Shown one piece after another: positions 8,201-16,329 of a stretch of DNA of 64,000 nucleotides. The translations under genes and the position numbers were made by a program. Positions within the stretch are counted from its first letter, which is position 1. Each line of letters starts with the position of its first letter. The DNA is from Promicromonospora citrea. Lineage in GTDB: Bacteria > Actinomycetota > Actinomycetes > Actinomycetales > Cellulomonadaceae. The notes under the pieces were generated by a model. That model did not search any database and was not told where the DNA came from. It was given only the letters and a program-made list of their open reading frames with translations. The stretch lies in assembly GCF_013004695.1 (NCBI RefSeq), contig NZ_JABEMG010000002.1, positions 1-64,000 on the forward strand. Reading direction: 5' to 3'.

Positions 8201-9224
8201 CGCGGTTGGCCGCGACGTCGGCGCGCTCCTGCGCGAAGGCCGCGGTGTCCTCGCGGACCGCGTCGCGGACGATGCGGCTCTCCTCGACCCACTTGGCGGA
8301 CTCGGTCTGGAAGGCCTCGCGCTGGGCCGGCTGGATGGCGGCGAGGTTGCCGCGCGCGATCTGACCGCGCACCGCGCCGTAGACGCCGTCCATGCCGGGC
8401 ACCTGGTAGTCACCGGGGATGCGGTCGAACAGGTCCTGCGTGCTGTCCCACTGCCGGTCACCGAGGTTCACCAGGTCGGCACCGCGCAGGGCCAGCGAGC
8501 GCGAGGCGGCCTCCCGGATCTCCTCCGGGTAGCCGTTGAAGATGCCGAGGGCGAGCGAGACGACCGGGCGCTCGTACGTGTTCGTCAGCATGAGCTGGTC
8601 GATCGCGTAGTACGCCTCGAGGCGGGTACCCAGGTCGCGGTCCTCCGAGGTGTCCGCGATGGCGTCCATCACCTCGAGCGCGCCGTCGATGTAGGTGCCG
8701 TAGGCGTTGGTGGCGACCTGCTCGGTGAGGCGCGCCTCCGCGACCTTCTTCTGCACGTCCGTGATGGCCGCGCGGTCCTCGATCGTCTGGGTGACCGCGT
8801 CCTTGACGCGCTGGTCCAGCATCGAGATGTCGATGCTGAGCAGTTCCTCGTCACGGGCGTCGAGGGCCGAGATGGTCTGGACCTGGGCCGCTTGCGCGGC
8901 CCACTTGACGGCGCCGTCCTCGTCGGTCACCGGCTGGCCGTTCTCGTCGAGCTCCGGGACCCCCTGCAGCAGGGCCCGCCGGGCGTCGTCGCCCGACGTG
9001 GAGTCGTCGATCAGCGCGACGATGTTGTACGCCCGCTCCTGCGCGAATGCCGTGCCTGCTGCGTCCTGGTACTCGAGCGCGGCGACGAGATCGGCGGTCT
9101 GCTGAGCGCGCATCGCGTCGGTCACGGACAAGCCGATGATGTACGCCGCTGCGATGACCAGGACGACGGCAGGCGTGACCAGAGTCGCAAGAACTTTCCC
9201 GCGCACTCCCAACCTGCGGAACAT
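5205..9224 (-). CDS. cvnA: conservon sensor histidine kinase CvnA
   Basis: The 1339-residue membrane sensor kinase starts the conservon operon. Transmembrane helices lie at about residues 13-35 and 343-366. They flank an extracytoplasmic sensor region like the nitrate/nitrite-sensing (NIT) type, followed by a HAMP-like linker. The ATPase domain has its N box (ELLENATMFS) near 556 and a G1 box (DHGLGM) near 590. After about residue 680 comes a Pro/Ala/Gln-rich, apparently disordered stretch of some 500 residues. A conserved C-terminal block near 1190-1270 (contains RSEWTASAVLYEEM) closes the protein. The tail makes it longer than typical CvnA. No cognate response regulator is encoded nearby, as usual for conservons. 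Confidence 0.9.
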   Translation of the reverse strand: MFRRLGVRGKVLATLVTPAVVLVIAAAYIIGLSVTDAMRAQQTADLVAALEYQDAAGTAFAQERAYNIVALIDDSTSGDDARRALLQGVPELDENGQPVTDEDGAVKWAAQAAQVQTISALDARDEELLSIDISMLDQRVKDAVTQTIEDRAAITDVQKKVAEARLTEQVATNAYGTYIDGALEVMDAIADTSEDRDLGTRLEAYYAIDQLMLTNTYERPVVSLALGIFNGYPEEIREAASRSLALRGADLVNLGDRQWDSTQDLFDRIPGDYQVPGMDGVYGAVRGQIARGNLAAIQPAQREAFQTESAKWVEESRIVRDAVREDTAAFAQERADVAANRAYLTGGIAIAALGFSVIMALVIARRLVSPLRRLTQAAGVVRDRLPTLVEQVSVPGQGPSIDLDPISIESSDEIGQLAAAFNDVNRTTIDVAREQAALRGSIAEMFVNVARRDQVLLNRQLAFLDDLERSEEDPSTLSNLFRLDHLATRMRRNAESLLVLAGIDSGRRVRQPMPVSDVIRTASSEIELYDRVRLNLVVDPMMLGHNALNAAHLLAELLENATMFSEPHTPVEVTTARDEQFVTVVVRDHGLGMNPEEIAEANRKVHSRSASDAVGAQRLGLYVVGRLSDRLGAQVTFGQGEGGTGTEVTVRFPAVLFMPDNAMPLPMPTDPLEANTQQAASQFNGGITAGPGTGAMRSAAQGGPPATAAVPQQNGLPVPTGTSQIAAAAFAAQPAPVAQPVDIESLTDGTTALGLARRRSSTAAQPAAETTPTGSIVLPELPTASLPQEYQNDDSASWAPPSNVSEGSSLPSRQRTPQPAEPPAPVFEDTTPSAVDVDQRSALFSSFRSLSTIDPSENGGTQSLQLDPVTQDPATLPGMSDTDVMRFPAAGAPQAPNPAPAQSFGRQDQRDPDVQGFGAEEAPEGVDSSFEALPAFEELMADLPSRRSSTQQAKTGQKRGLFGRRPGQPATGELRAYQPQQDRRPIQTVSSPVSHPATGAVTAVPSFGGPAPSVETQSLQAAAQAPQDVYVPNQPQDFESLSRPQAVRTPQANGPATGAFQAPVAPAPAAAPQADPTYQRGFQEGYQRAVQESLNSGHNGPAGGTVPVPVQTATQANPFVEAAPRAAAPAAPQQAPSAYAAAPATEALPMAPARPEPAREFSEPYPTGAVYDPTYASPAPLAKRAAGTDDDGKDPLDPEYVRDSVEARSEWTASAVLYEEMTSLLRRGAFQEDDVKENDSYRPASVSTEGGTGGLTRRTRGASGTGADPAVERLSARIDRDPEQLRSRLSAFQSATARGRSESVGEGKPEHENGKNGDGDSTWAPSTVNHVPDSAPQSR

Positions 9225-9366
9225 GCGTACCTCTCTCCATCACTGATCCGGAAGGGTGTTGCGTGCGTGGTGCCCGCGCTCATCCCTCGGTGCTGCGTAC
9301 AAGTTACCGGCACCCGGTTCCCGCTGACGACCCTCGTGAGGCCACACGGAAGTAGGCTTCATCGAT

Positions 9367-10344
9367 GTGCGAGCCGTCACGATATCCGGACCGGGCCCCT
9401 CAGGGAAACTCTCCCTTTCAACCCTGAACCACCCGAATACCGGCCAATCAGACGTTTTCATCGACGTGGCCTCTTCGGGCGTCAATCGCGCTGACCTGCT
9501 CCAACGGGCCGGATCCTACCCCCCTCCGCCCGGCGCCCCGGACTGGCCGGGGCTCGAGATATCGGGCACGGTCAAGCGTGTCGGTCCCGGCGTGTCGCGC
9601 TGGAAGCCGGGCGACAGGGTGGTAGCGCTGCTCGAGGGCGGGGGCTACGCCGAGCAGGTGGCGGTCCGCGAGACCCAGGTGCTGCCCGTCCCGGACGGCG
9701 TCGACCTCGTCGACGCCGCGGCGCTTCCGGAGGCGGCCTGCACCGTCTGGAGCAACCTCGTGGACGTCGCCGGGCTGCGCGCGGGCGAGTGGGTGCTCGT
9801 GCACGGCGGCTCCGGCGGCATCGGCACCCTCGCCATCCAGGTGGCCGTCGCGCTCGGCGCCCGCGTCGTCACGACGGCGGGCGGCCCGCAGCGCACGGCC
9901 CGGTGCGCCGAGCTCGGGGCCGAGGTCGTCGTCGACCACCGCACGCAGGACTTCGCCGACGAGGTGCTGCGTGCCACCGACGGGCGCGGCGTCGACGTCG
10001 TGCTCGACCTGCTCGGCGCCGGCGCGCTGGACGACAACGTGCGGTCGCTGGCCCGCGGCGGGCGCCTCGTCGTCATCGGCATGCAGAAGGGGCGGCGCGG
10101 CGAGCTCGACCTCGGTGCGCTGCTCGCGCGGCGCGCGACCGTGACCGGCACGCTGCTCCGTTCCCGGCCCGCCGACGAGAAGGCGCGCATCGTCGAGGAC
10201 ACCGGGCGCTTCGTCTGGCCGATGGTCGCGGACGGGCGCGTGCGGCCCGTCGTGCACGCGCGGGTCCCGTTCGCCGAGGCGCAGCGGGCGCACGACCTGC
10301 TCGAGTCGGGCGAGGTGTTCGGCAAAGTGCTCCTGGTCCCGTGA
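9367..10344 (+). CDS. NAD(P)H:quinone oxidoreductase, zinc-independent MDR family
   Basis: The 325-residue medium-chain dehydrogenase/reductase belongs to the PIG3/QOR branch, whose members reduce quinones or other enones with NADPH. The N-terminal GroES-like fold contains GVNRADLLQRAG and GLEISGTV. The nucleotide-binding glycine motif is HGGSGGIGT. There are no zinc-ligand cysteines. The start is GTG; TAGGCT lies 8 bases upstream. It stands alone, divergent from the conservon. Confidence 0.85.
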   Translation: MRAVTISGPGPSGKLSLSTLNHPNTGQSDVFIDVASSGVNRADLLQRAGSYPPPPGAPDWPGLEISGTVKRVGPGVSRWKPGDRVVALLEGGGYAEQVAVRETQVLPVPDGVDLVDAAALPEAACTVWSNLVDVAGLRAGEWVLVHGGSGGIGTLAIQVAVALGARVVTTAGGPQRTARCAELGAEVVVDHRTQDFADEVLRATDGRGVDVVLDLLGAGALDDNVRSLARGGRLVVIGMQKGRRGELDLGALLARRATVTGTLLRSRPADEKARIVEDTGRFVWPMVADGRVRPVVHARVPFAEAQRAHDLLESGEVFGKVLLVP

Positions 10345-10363
10345 CCAACCGCGTGATCGGTCG

Positions 10364-10379
10364 TGCCTATATATAGGCA
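10364..10379. promoter_or_regulatory. 16-bp AT-core palindrome upstream of bpa
   Basis: TGCCTATATATAGGCA is a perfect palindrome in an otherwise very GC-rich gap, 20 bases after the oxidoreductase stop and 70 bases before bpa. It could be an operator or carry a TATA-type -10 for bpa. No matching regulator is adjacent. Confidence 0.5.
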
Positions 10380-10449
10380 TGGCCGGTAATTTCGTTCCGC
10401 CGCCCGGAAAGCCGTGCGGACGCCGCCCGGATGGGGCAAGACTGGGCAC

Positions 10450-11070
10450 ATGACCGACGAGCGAGCGAACCCGAAGTCCGACGAGCGGCCCGAGGCCGGC
10501 GAGCCCGGCATCCACCCGCAGGTCGTGACCCCCGACGGCGCGGCGGTCCCGCCCGCCCGCGAGCCCCGCGAGGGCGAGGACGAGCAGGTCGACGAGGCCG
10601 AGGCCGTGGTGGGCCAGGTCGAGGAGCCGGCCAAGGTGATGCGCATCGGCGGCATGATCAAGCGGCTGCTCGACGAGGTGCGCGACGCCCCGCTCGACGA
10701 GGCGGCCCGCACCCGCCTCGCCGAGATCCACGAGCGCTCGATCCACGAGCTCGAGGACGGCCTCTCCCCCGACCTCGTCGAGGAGCTGCACCGCATCACG
10801 CTGCCGTTCTCGGACGAGTCGGCGCCGTCCGACGCCGAGCTGCGCGTGGCCCAGGCCCAGCTCGTGGGCTGGCTCGAGGGCCTCTTCCACGGCATCCAGA
10901 CAGCGCTGGTCGCGCAGCAGATGGCCGCGCAGGCGCAGCTCTCGCAGATGCGGCGTGCGCTGCCGCCCGGCACCGCGGCGTTCGGGCCGGGCGGCCCGGG
11001 TGGCCCCGGCATGCCCGGCGGCCAGGACGAGGAGGGCGGCGACCGGCGGACGCCGGGCCAGTACCTCTGA
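10450..11070 (+). CDS. bpa: bacterial proteasome activator Bpa/PafE
   Basis: The 206-residue protein matches mycobacterial Bpa (PafE), the ATP-independent ring activator that opens the 20S proteasome gate and feeds it unfolded proteins. The first 55 residues are acidic and disordered. The helical core carries family signatures such as AKVMRIGGMIKRLL, DEAARTRL, and AQLVGWLEGLFHGIQTAL. The C-terminus is GQYL, the docking tail that inserts into proteasome pockets. The start at 10450 gives the expected N-terminus. Its presence implies that the organism has a 20S proteasome, encoded elsewhere. Confidence 0.92.
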   Translation: MTDERANPKSDERPEAGEPGIHPQVVTPDGAAVPPAREPREGEDEQVDEAEAVVGQVEEPAKVMRIGGMIKRLLDEVRDAPLDEAARTRLAEIHERSIHELEDGLSPDLVEELHRITLPFSDESAPSDAELRVAQAQLVGWLEGLFHGIQTALVAQQMAAQAQLSQMRRALPPGTAAFGPGGPGGPGMPGGQDEEGGDRRTPGQYL

Positions 11071-11124
11071 GCGCGGGCGCCGGGACGGCTCGGCGCGGCG
11101 GCGGGCCGGTCTCCCGGCGCGCCG

Positions 11125-12246
11125 TCAGAGGTCGGCCGGGTCGACGAGGAAGCCGTCCTCGTCGGCGACCTCGCCCCCCGCGGCGTCGTGGATCGCCGCG
11201 GCCAATCTGACGACGAGCTCGGCGGCGCGCTTGCGCGCGACGCGCAGCTCCATCGCGGGGAACTCCTGCTGGGACTCCGCCAGGTCGTGCGGCGCCCAGT
11301 GCACCCAGTAGCGGACGGCGCCCTGCTCGGCCCAGGGCAGGCCGCGCAGGAGCCGCGGCAGCTTCTCCTCGCCGCTGATCTCGATCGAGACGATGCCGTC
11401 GACGTCGAGCTCCACGACCAGGCCGTAGCCGTCGAGCACGCGCGGACCGGTGAGCGCCTTGATGTCGTAGTCGTCGGCCGCCGCGTGGATCCGCTTGCGC
11501 AGCTCGGGGTCCAGCGGGTCGCCCGGGTACAGCGGCTTGTCGGCGATGCCCTGCGGCGGGCCGCCCCACTCCTTGCCCTCCATGTGGAGGCGGGTGCGGG
11601 GGTGCACCTTGTGCAGGATCGCGTAGGCGGCCTGCGGGTCCAACCAGACGTCGGAGTACACGGTCATGTCGATCGCCGCACCCGCGTCCGGGGTGAGGAC
11701 GATGCCCGCGCCGCGCGGCGCCGTCGGCACGCCCGGGGCGTCCCAGAAGCCGCCCACGTCGAGCCGGAGCGAACCGCCCAGCCGGCGGGCGACCGCGACC
11801 AGCCACTCGATGAGGCGCCGCTCCTCACGTTCGGGCATGCCCTGGGCAAAGGCCCGACCGATGCCGTCGCGGTCGCCTCCCCCGGGGAACGGCGGCTCGC
11901 CCCGCTCGCGGTGGCACACGACGTCGAAGGCCATCGCGGCGCCCGGCGGCATGCCGAGGTCGAACCCGTCGCCCACGGGCTGGTAGGGGCCGTTGATGAC
12001 CGCATGCCGCGACACGCGCAGCACGCCGACCTCATTGCCCTGCGCCCGGCGGCCCTGCGGAGCACCCGCGACGTTGCCGGGCAGGATGCCCGCCGGGACG
12101 ACGTCCCAGCGGGTGGCACTGAACCGGGAGAGCGCGAGGACCTCGATCTCGTCCAGCTCCACGTCGCCGGGCACCGTGAGGACGTGGCGTGCCTGGTGCG
12201 CCTGCGCGACCGTGCGGGGCAGGAGCGGGAGCTGGGGTGCGGGCAT
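11125..12246 (-). CDS. conserved hypothetical protein, orphan family copy 1
   Basis: I do not recognise a function for this 373-residue protein. It is soluble, with no signal or membrane segment. It shares blocks with the protein at 16820-17830: a GDRDGIxRAF motif, a following amphipathic block (EWLVAVARRLGG here), and a C-terminal segment of the form D-x2-GG-x3-D-x2-GF-x3-P-x2-L. The two are paralogues. A start with AGAAGGGA upstream fits. It lies between bpa (convergent) and dcd (same strand, 68 bases upstream). Confidence 0.75.
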   Translation of the reverse strand: MPAPQLPLLPRTVAQAHQARHVLTVPGDVELDEIEVLALSRFSATRWDVVPAGILPGNVAGAPQGRRAQGNEVGVLRVSRHAVINGPYQPVGDGFDLGMPPGAAMAFDVVCHRERGEPPFPGGGDRDGIGRAFAQGMPEREERRLIEWLVAVARRLGGSLRLDVGGFWDAPGVPTAPRGAGIVLTPDAGAAIDMTVYSDVWLDPQAAYAILHKVHPRTRLHMEGKEWGGPPQGIADKPLYPGDPLDPELRKRIHAAADDYDIKALTGPRVLDGYGLVVELDVDGIVSIEISGEEKLPRLLRGLPWAEQGAVRYWVHWAPHDLAESQQEFPAMELRVARKRAAELVVRLAAAIHDAAGGEVADEDGFLVDPADL

Positions 12247-12314
12247 CGGGGTCCCTTCTGACGTCCGGGTCGCCCGGTCCGCCCGGGCACCCGGAGCCTA
12301 CCGCCCGGCCGGGG

Positions 12315-12890
12315 TCACACCGGTGTGCGGTGGAAGTTGCGCCACGAGCGGGACGCCGTCGGGCCGCGCTGGCCCTGGTACCGGGATCCGTACAGGTCGG
12401 AGCCGTAGGGGTGCTCGGACGCGGACGAGAGCCGGAAGAAGCAGAGCTGTCCGATCTTCATCCCCGGCCACAGCTTGATCGGCAGGGTCGCGACGTTGCT
12501 CAGCTCCAGGGTCACGTGACCGCTGAAGCCCGGGTCGATGAAGCCGGCGGTCGAGTGCGTGAGCAGGCCCAGCCGGCCGAGGGAGGACTTGCCCTCCAGG
12601 CGCGCGGCGACGTCGTCGGGCAGGGTCACCGTCTCGTACGTGCTGCCGAGCACGAACTCGCCCGGGTGGAGCACGAAGGCGTCGCCGTTGTCCGCCTCGA
12701 CGAGGCGCGTCAGCTCTGGCTGCTCCGCGGCCGGGTCGATGAACGGGTACTTGTGGTTGTCGAACAGCCGGAAGAACTTGTCGAGGCGGACGTCGATGCT
12801 CGACGGCTGCAGCATCGACGCCTCGTACGGGTCGAGGACGACGCGGCCCGCCTCGAGCTCTGCCCGGATGTCGCGGTCGGAGAGGAGCAC
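12315..12890 (-). CDS. dcd: dCTP deaminase
   Basis: The 191-residue enzyme makes dUTP from dCTP, or dUMP directly in the bifunctional actinobacterial type, feeding thymidylate synthesis. The trimeric dUTPase fold is recognisable from the start [17 protein letters not shown], and the substrate and catalytic segments KSSLGRLGL and [11 protein letters not shown] followed by GHVTLELSN. The length is standard. The GTG start has TACCGT exactly 6 bases upstream and no Shine-Dalgarno, so translation is probably leaderless. Confidence 0.95.
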   Translation of the reverse strand: MLLSDRDIRAELEAGRVVLDPYEASMLQPSSIDVRLDKFFRLFDNHKYPFIDPAAEQPELTRLVEADNGDAFVLHPGEFVLGSTYETVTLPDDVAARLEGKSSLGRLGLLTHSTAGFIDPGFSGHVTLELSNVATLPIKLWPGMKIGQLCFFRLSSASEHPYGSDLYGSRYQGQRGPTASRSWRNFHRTPV

Positions 12891-12896
12891 GCGGCT

Positions 12897-12902
12897 ACGG
12901 TA
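12897..12902 (-). promoter_or_regulatory. -10 element of dcd (leaderless)
   Basis: TACCGT on the minus strand, 6 bases before GTG 12890. Confidence 0.5.
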
Positions 12903-12954
12903 CTGGCCGTGGACCGGCGGCGCCGCCCCGTTCCGCGGACGGCGCCGCGCGGGC

Positions 12955-13389
12955 TCACCACTGCAGCGGGCGGTGCTTCGCGTCGACCGACCAGTAGCCC
13001 TTGCGCATCACGAGGTAGAGGATGCCCTCGATGGCGCCCCAGATGGCCGGGACGAACCAGGCGTTGCCCAGAGAGACGGCGGTGATCAGCAGCATCACCC
13101 AGCCGAGGCCCTTGTACCCGAGGTAGAACCGGTGCGCGCCCACCACGCCGAGGAGGATGCCGAGCAGGCCCGCCGTGATGCGGGACTTCCGGCCGGGCAC
13201 GTGCTCGACGGGCGGCGTGGGCCGGTCGTAGTCGAACTGCTGCTGGTAGTTCGCCGGCGACACCGGCGGACCCGGCGTCTGCAGGGCCCGGGTCTCGCGC
13301 TCCGACAGCGGCTTCTGCTGCCGCGGCGGGAGCGGCTTGGTCTCCTGGTAGATCGGCTCGGTCGGCTTCTCGCTGGGATGCTCGCTCAC
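12955..13389 (-). CDS. TM2 domain membrane protein
   Basis: The 144-residue protein has a disordered, Pro/Gln-rich N-terminal half and a C-terminal TM2 domain. That domain is two transmembrane helices ([20 protein letters not shown] and the following stretch) around the conserved GxHRFYLG turn. The function of bacterial TM2 proteins is not established. The start is GTG with GGAG upstream. It is 64 bases upstream of dcd on the same strand and may be cotranscribed. Confidence 0.85.
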   Translation of the reverse strand: MSEHPSEKPTEPIYQETKPLPPRQQKPLSERETRALQTPGPPVSPANYQQQFDYDRPTPPVEHVPGRKSRITAGLLGILLGVVGAHRFYLGYKGLGWVMLLITAVSLGNAWFVPAIWGAIEGILYLVMRKGYWSVDAKHRPLQW

Positions 13390-13546
13390 TGCTGCTCCGG
13401 CTGCTCGGCGACACTCGCGCGGGAGCCGGTTCGGGCTTCCGGGCGAGGTTGGGTATGATCAGGTCGCGCGCCAGGTTCGACGGGCGCTGCGGGGGGAACC
13501 CTAGCGGGATCCTCACGCAGCAGATACCCGGACAGAACCGGACGAT

Positions 13547-13620
13547 GCGGGTGTAGTTCAATGGTAGAACTTCAGCTTCCCAAGCTGACAGCGCGGGTTC
13601 GATTCCCGTCACCCGCTCCA
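13547..13620 (+). tRNA. tRNA-Gly (CCC)
   Basis: The acceptor stem is GCGGGTG/CACCCGC, the anticodon loop TTCCCAA gives anticodon CCC, and the T arm contains GGTTCGATTCC. The discriminator is T, followed by an encoded CCA at 13618-13620. Confidence 0.95.
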
Positions 13621-13622
13621 TA

Positions 13623-13670
13623 CGACGAGGCCCCAGGTCAGAGGACGTTTCCTCTCCTGGGGCCTCGTCG
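13623..13670. terminator. terminator after tRNA-Gly
   Basis: A 15-bp stem (13623-13637 with 13656-13670) is extended after a 2-base bulge by 6 more pairs (13640-13645 with 13650-13655). It starts 3 bases after the tRNA. There is no T-tract. Confidence 0.75.
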
Positions 13671-13709
13671 TTCGCGCGGGCCTGCCCGGCGCATGGATCC
13701 GCGCGAATG

Positions 13710-14045
13710 TCAGCCCGCCCCCCGCGCCGTCACGTGCAGCGAGACGGGGAGGCCGCGGTCCGCGGCCGCGACCCAGCCGCTCCAGCAGCGCCACGCCGAC
13801 CGGTCGTCGTCGTGGTGGCCGAGGCGTTCGGCGAGGTGGAGCAGCCGGGAGAGCTTGACGGCGTCCGCCAGGTGCGCGGCGACGACGTCGACCGTCAGCA
13901 CGCGCACCATGTCGTCCTCGAGGTCCAGGTGGTCGACGCCGGCCCGCACGTCGAGGGTGCGGATGTCGAAGACGTGGGCGATGAGCGCCGTGACGCCCAC
14001 CAGCTCGGCGAGGTGCGCGCCGGGCACCTGGTCGGCGGCCGTCAC
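13710..14045 (-). CDS. hypothetical protein, second gene of a coupled pair
   Basis: This 111-residue protein of unknown function starts at a GTG that overlaps the TGA of the upstream ORF (GTGA at 14045-14042), so it is probably translated by coupling. It has no signal peptide or membrane segment and is rich in Leu, Asp, His and Ala, with a His/Asp cluster (HHDDDR). The coding call rests on frame continuity and the coupled start. Confidence 0.55.
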   Translation of the reverse strand: MTAADQVPGAHLAELVGVTALIAHVFDIRTLDVRAGVDHLDLEDDMVRVLTVDVVAAHLADAVKLSRLLHLAERLGHHDDDRSAWRCWSGWVAAADRGLPVSLHVTARGAG

Positions 14046-14341
14046 GCCGGCCACGCCCGGACCGCCCGCGACGCCCCACGGAGCTCGGCGTAGACGAACA
14101 GGTCGAGGCCGCGCCACCGGCCGCTCCACACCGTGAAGCCGGGCCGCGTGGCCGGGTAGTCCGTGCAGGCCATGACGCCGAGGTCCGCCGCGATGTCCGC
14201 GCCCTCGCTCATCCGCTCCGGATGCACGACCAGGCGGTCGCGGAACACCTCCACCCACTTGACCCGGGCCTCGCCGACCTCCGCCAGCAGTGCGCCGGCG
14301 CCGGCCACCGCGCCGGACAGACCGGCCGTCATCGCGTCCAT
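14042..14341 (-). CDS. hypothetical protein, first gene of a coupled pair
   Basis: The 99-residue ORF of unknown function has no recognisable domain. It begins at ATG 14341 with AAGGTGGGCG upstream as ribosome-binding site; the frame is open back to a GTG at 14398. It is transcribed divergently from the GntR gene, and a TCTAGG-CCTAGA palindrome lies about 50 bases upstream, so the GntR protein may control it. Confidence 0.55.
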   Translation of the reverse strand: MDAMTAGLSGAVAGAGALLAEVGEARVKWVEVFRDRLVVHPERMSEGADIAADLGVMACTDYPATRPGFTVWSGRWRGLDLFVYAELRGASRAVRAWPA

Positions 14342-14389
14342 CTCGCCCACCTTCCCGCACCCCGGGACGCCAGCCGTTGGCGTCATCTC

Positions 14390-14403
14390 TCTAGGCACCT
14401 AGA
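14390..14403. promoter_or_regulatory. candidate GntR operator 1
   Basis: TCTAGG-CA-CCTAGA is an inverted repeat in the gap between the hypothetical pair and the GntR gene. Cores containing TCTAGA are known in operators of HutC-type GntR regulators such as DasR. Confidence 0.5.
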
Positions 14404-14450
14404 CAGGGTGCGAGCAGCGCGGCGCGGGCCGCAACCGCTACGCGGAAAAG

Positions 14451-14495
14451 TTGCGTATATGCACTGGCTGCGGGTTAGGTGGGTTCCGTGTCTAG
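14451..14495 (+). promoter_or_regulatory. gntR promoter with candidate operator 2
   Basis: TTGCGT (14451-14456) and TTAGGT (14475-14480) are 18 bases apart. A TCTAGA palindrome at 14490-14495 follows where the transcript would start, a placement suited to autorepression. Confidence 0.5.
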
Positions 14496-14505
14496 AGAGG
14501 GACGA

Positions 14506-15225
14506 GTGACTGCCGCCAGCATCGCCAAGGACCTTCGAGCCGCGATCCGCTCCGGGACCTATACGCCGGGCGACCGCCTGCCGAGCGAGGCGGCGCTCAT
14601 GGCGACCTACGGCGTGGCACGCATGACCGCCCGCCACGGCCTGTCCATGCTCAAGGACGAGGGCCTCACCGTGACGCGACACGGCTCGGGTGTCTTCGTC
14701 CGCGCCTTCGAGCCGATCATCCGGGACACCACGGGCGCGCCGGCGGACGACTCGACCGTCACCGCGGAGATCGACGAGACCGGCGCGGGACTCACCGTCC
14801 GGACCCTCGCCGTGACGGCGGAGGCCGACGCCCCCGAGAAGGTGCGTACGGCCCTCGGCCTGGCCGAGGGCGACAAGGTCACCGTCCGCGAGCGCCTGCA
14901 CCTGCGCGAGCGCAAGCCCGTCCTGTTCGCCACGTCGTACCTGCCCGCCTCGATCGCCGCGGGGACCCCGATCGCCGAGCGCGACGTCGGGCAGGGCGGT
15001 ACGCACGCCCGGCTGGCCGACGCCGGTCACGCGCCCGTGCGGTTCCGCGAGGACGTCGTGGCCCGCATGCCCTCGATCGAGGAGATCGAGGAGCTGCGCA
15101 TCGAGCCCGGCACACCGGTGCTCGCGGTGACCCGCACGGCCTTCGCGGCGGACGGCACGCCGGTCGAGCTGAGCCACGTGGTGCTCGACGCGGGCGAGTT
15201 CATGCTCCGCTACGACATCGACTGA
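14506..15225 (+). CDS. GntR-family regulator, HutC subfamily
   Basis: The 239-residue transcription factor has an N-terminal GntR winged helix (SIAKDLRAAIRSG, LPSEAALMATYGVARMTARH) and a C-terminal UTRA effector-binding domain (contains LHLRERKPVLFATSYLP). UTRA regulators usually sense small metabolites. GTG 14506 is chosen because GAGGGACGA precedes it and it gives the usual short N-terminus; in-frame GTGs at 14479 and 14488 are alternatives, the latter fitting a leaderless start. TCTAGA-type palindromes near its promoter and before the divergent gene pair suggest self-control and control of that pair. Confidence 0.85.
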   Translation: MTAASIAKDLRAAIRSGTYTPGDRLPSEAALMATYGVARMTARHGLSMLKDEGLTVTRHGSGVFVRAFEPIIRDTTGAPADDSTVTAEIDETGAGLTVRTLAVTAEADAPEKVRTALGLAEGDKVTVRERLHLRERKPVLFATSYLPASIAAGTPIAERDVGQGGTHARLADAGHAPVRFREDVVARMPSIEEIEELRIEPGTPVLAVTRTAFAADGTPVELSHVVLDAGEFMLRYDID

Positions 15226-15232
15226 GTACCGG

Positions 15233-16276
15233 TCACGACGTCGAGCCGGGCCGCGCCCGTGGCTTGAGCCGAAGCTCGGGCAGCGCCGGGGCGCGCAGTG
15301 GGCCGCCCGCGTAACCGACCACCTCGCCGAACCGCCGGCCGGCCGCGCCGCCGGCGTACCCGGTCGCCCCGTCGGCGAGGTCGGCGACCTGCGCCATCCA
15401 GTCGGCCCGGGCCCGGGCGACGTCCTCGTGCGTGCGGCCCATGAAGTTCCACCACATGACGACGTCCTCGGGGAACGGGAGCCCGCCGACCAGCACGGCG
15501 CGCACGGGCGACGTCGCACCGGCCCGCACGGTGAGCGTCCTGCGCCCCGGCGCCAGGTACCCGAGCGACGACGGCGGTACGCCGTGGCCCTCGAACGTGA
15601 CGTCACCGGCGTCCACGAGCAGGGCGTGCTCGTGCCCGGGGTCGACGTCGAGCCGCACCTCGGCGCCGGGCTCGAGGTCGAGCTGCGCGCCGACCAGCGG
15701 CGTGTAGGTCGTCGCGGGCGACTCCAGGAGCTCACCTCCCACGACCAGCCGGCCGACGAACACCTGCACGACGGCGCCGTCGTGCCGGGCGACGGGCAGG
15801 TCCGCGTGGTGCTCGAAGTGCGGGTCGACGTCGAGGGCCGAGCCGGGCAGCGCCGTCCACAGCTGCACGCCGTGCAGGCGGGGCGGGCGCACGCCGGTGG
15901 GCGACTCCTCGGAGTGCGAGATGCCGACGCCGGCGGTCATGAGGTTGAGCTCGCCCGGGCGGACGGTCTGGAGCGACCCCACGGAGTCGCGGTGCAGGAT
16001 CTCGCCCTCGAAGAGCCAGCTCACCGTCTGCAGGCCGGTGTGCGGGTGGGGCGGCACCTGCATGCCCTCGCCGGTGGTGACGTCGTCGGGGCCGTAGTGG
16101 TCGCTGAAGCACCAGGCGCCGACGAGCGACCGCGCGCGCTGCGGGATGGTGCGCCGGACGGTCATCGCGCGCGGACCGCCGAGGGGCACGTCCCGGGGGT
16201 CCAGGAGCTCGATGCCCTCGCCCTGCGCGCCGGCCGCGCAGACCTGGGCGGCCGGGCGGGTCTCGAGGTTGCTCAT
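15233..16276 (-). CDS. pirin family protein
   Basis: The 347-residue bicupin is of the pirin family. The metal-binding N-terminal cupin shows PPHPHTGLQTVSW and GVGISHSE, the conserved His/Glu ligands. Bacterial pirins range from quercetinase-like dioxygenases to regulatory partners, and the activity cannot be assigned here. It is a little longer than the usual 280-320 residues. ATG 16276 has TAGGCT 6 bases upstream, so the transcript is probably leaderless. It converges on the GntR gene with only 7 bases between stops. Confidence 0.9.
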   Translation of the reverse strand: MSNLETRPAAQVCAAGAQGEGIELLDPRDVPLGGPRAMTVRRTIPQRARSLVGAWCFSDHYGPDDVTTGEGMQVPPHPHTGLQTVSWLFEGEILHRDSVGSLQTVRPGELNLMTAGVGISHSEESPTGVRPPRLHGVQLWTALPGSALDVDPHFEHHADLPVARHDGAVVQVFVGRLVVGGELLESPATTYTPLVGAQLDLEPGAEVRLDVDPGHEHALLVDAGDVTFEGHGVPPSSLGYLAPGRRTLTVRAGATSPVRAVLVGGLPFPEDVVMWWNFMGRTHEDVARARADWMAQVADLADGATGYAGGAAGRRFGEVVGYAGGPLRAPALPELRLKPRARPGSTS

Positions 16277-16282
16277 GCACCG

Positions 16283-16288
16283 AGCCTA
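16283..16288 (-). promoter_or_regulatory. -10 element of pirin gene (leaderless)
   Basis: TAGGCT on the minus strand, 6 bases before ATG 16276. Confidence 0.5.
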
Positions 16289-16329
16289 GGACGCCGGTGC
16301 GCCGGTGGACAGAGGACCCCGGGCACGGG

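Noticed and set aside
5931-9494. 1187-codon open frame antisense to cvnA
   Set aside because: Low-complexity Arg/Gly/Val composition and full overlap with a convincing kinase; no ribosome-binding site or homology.
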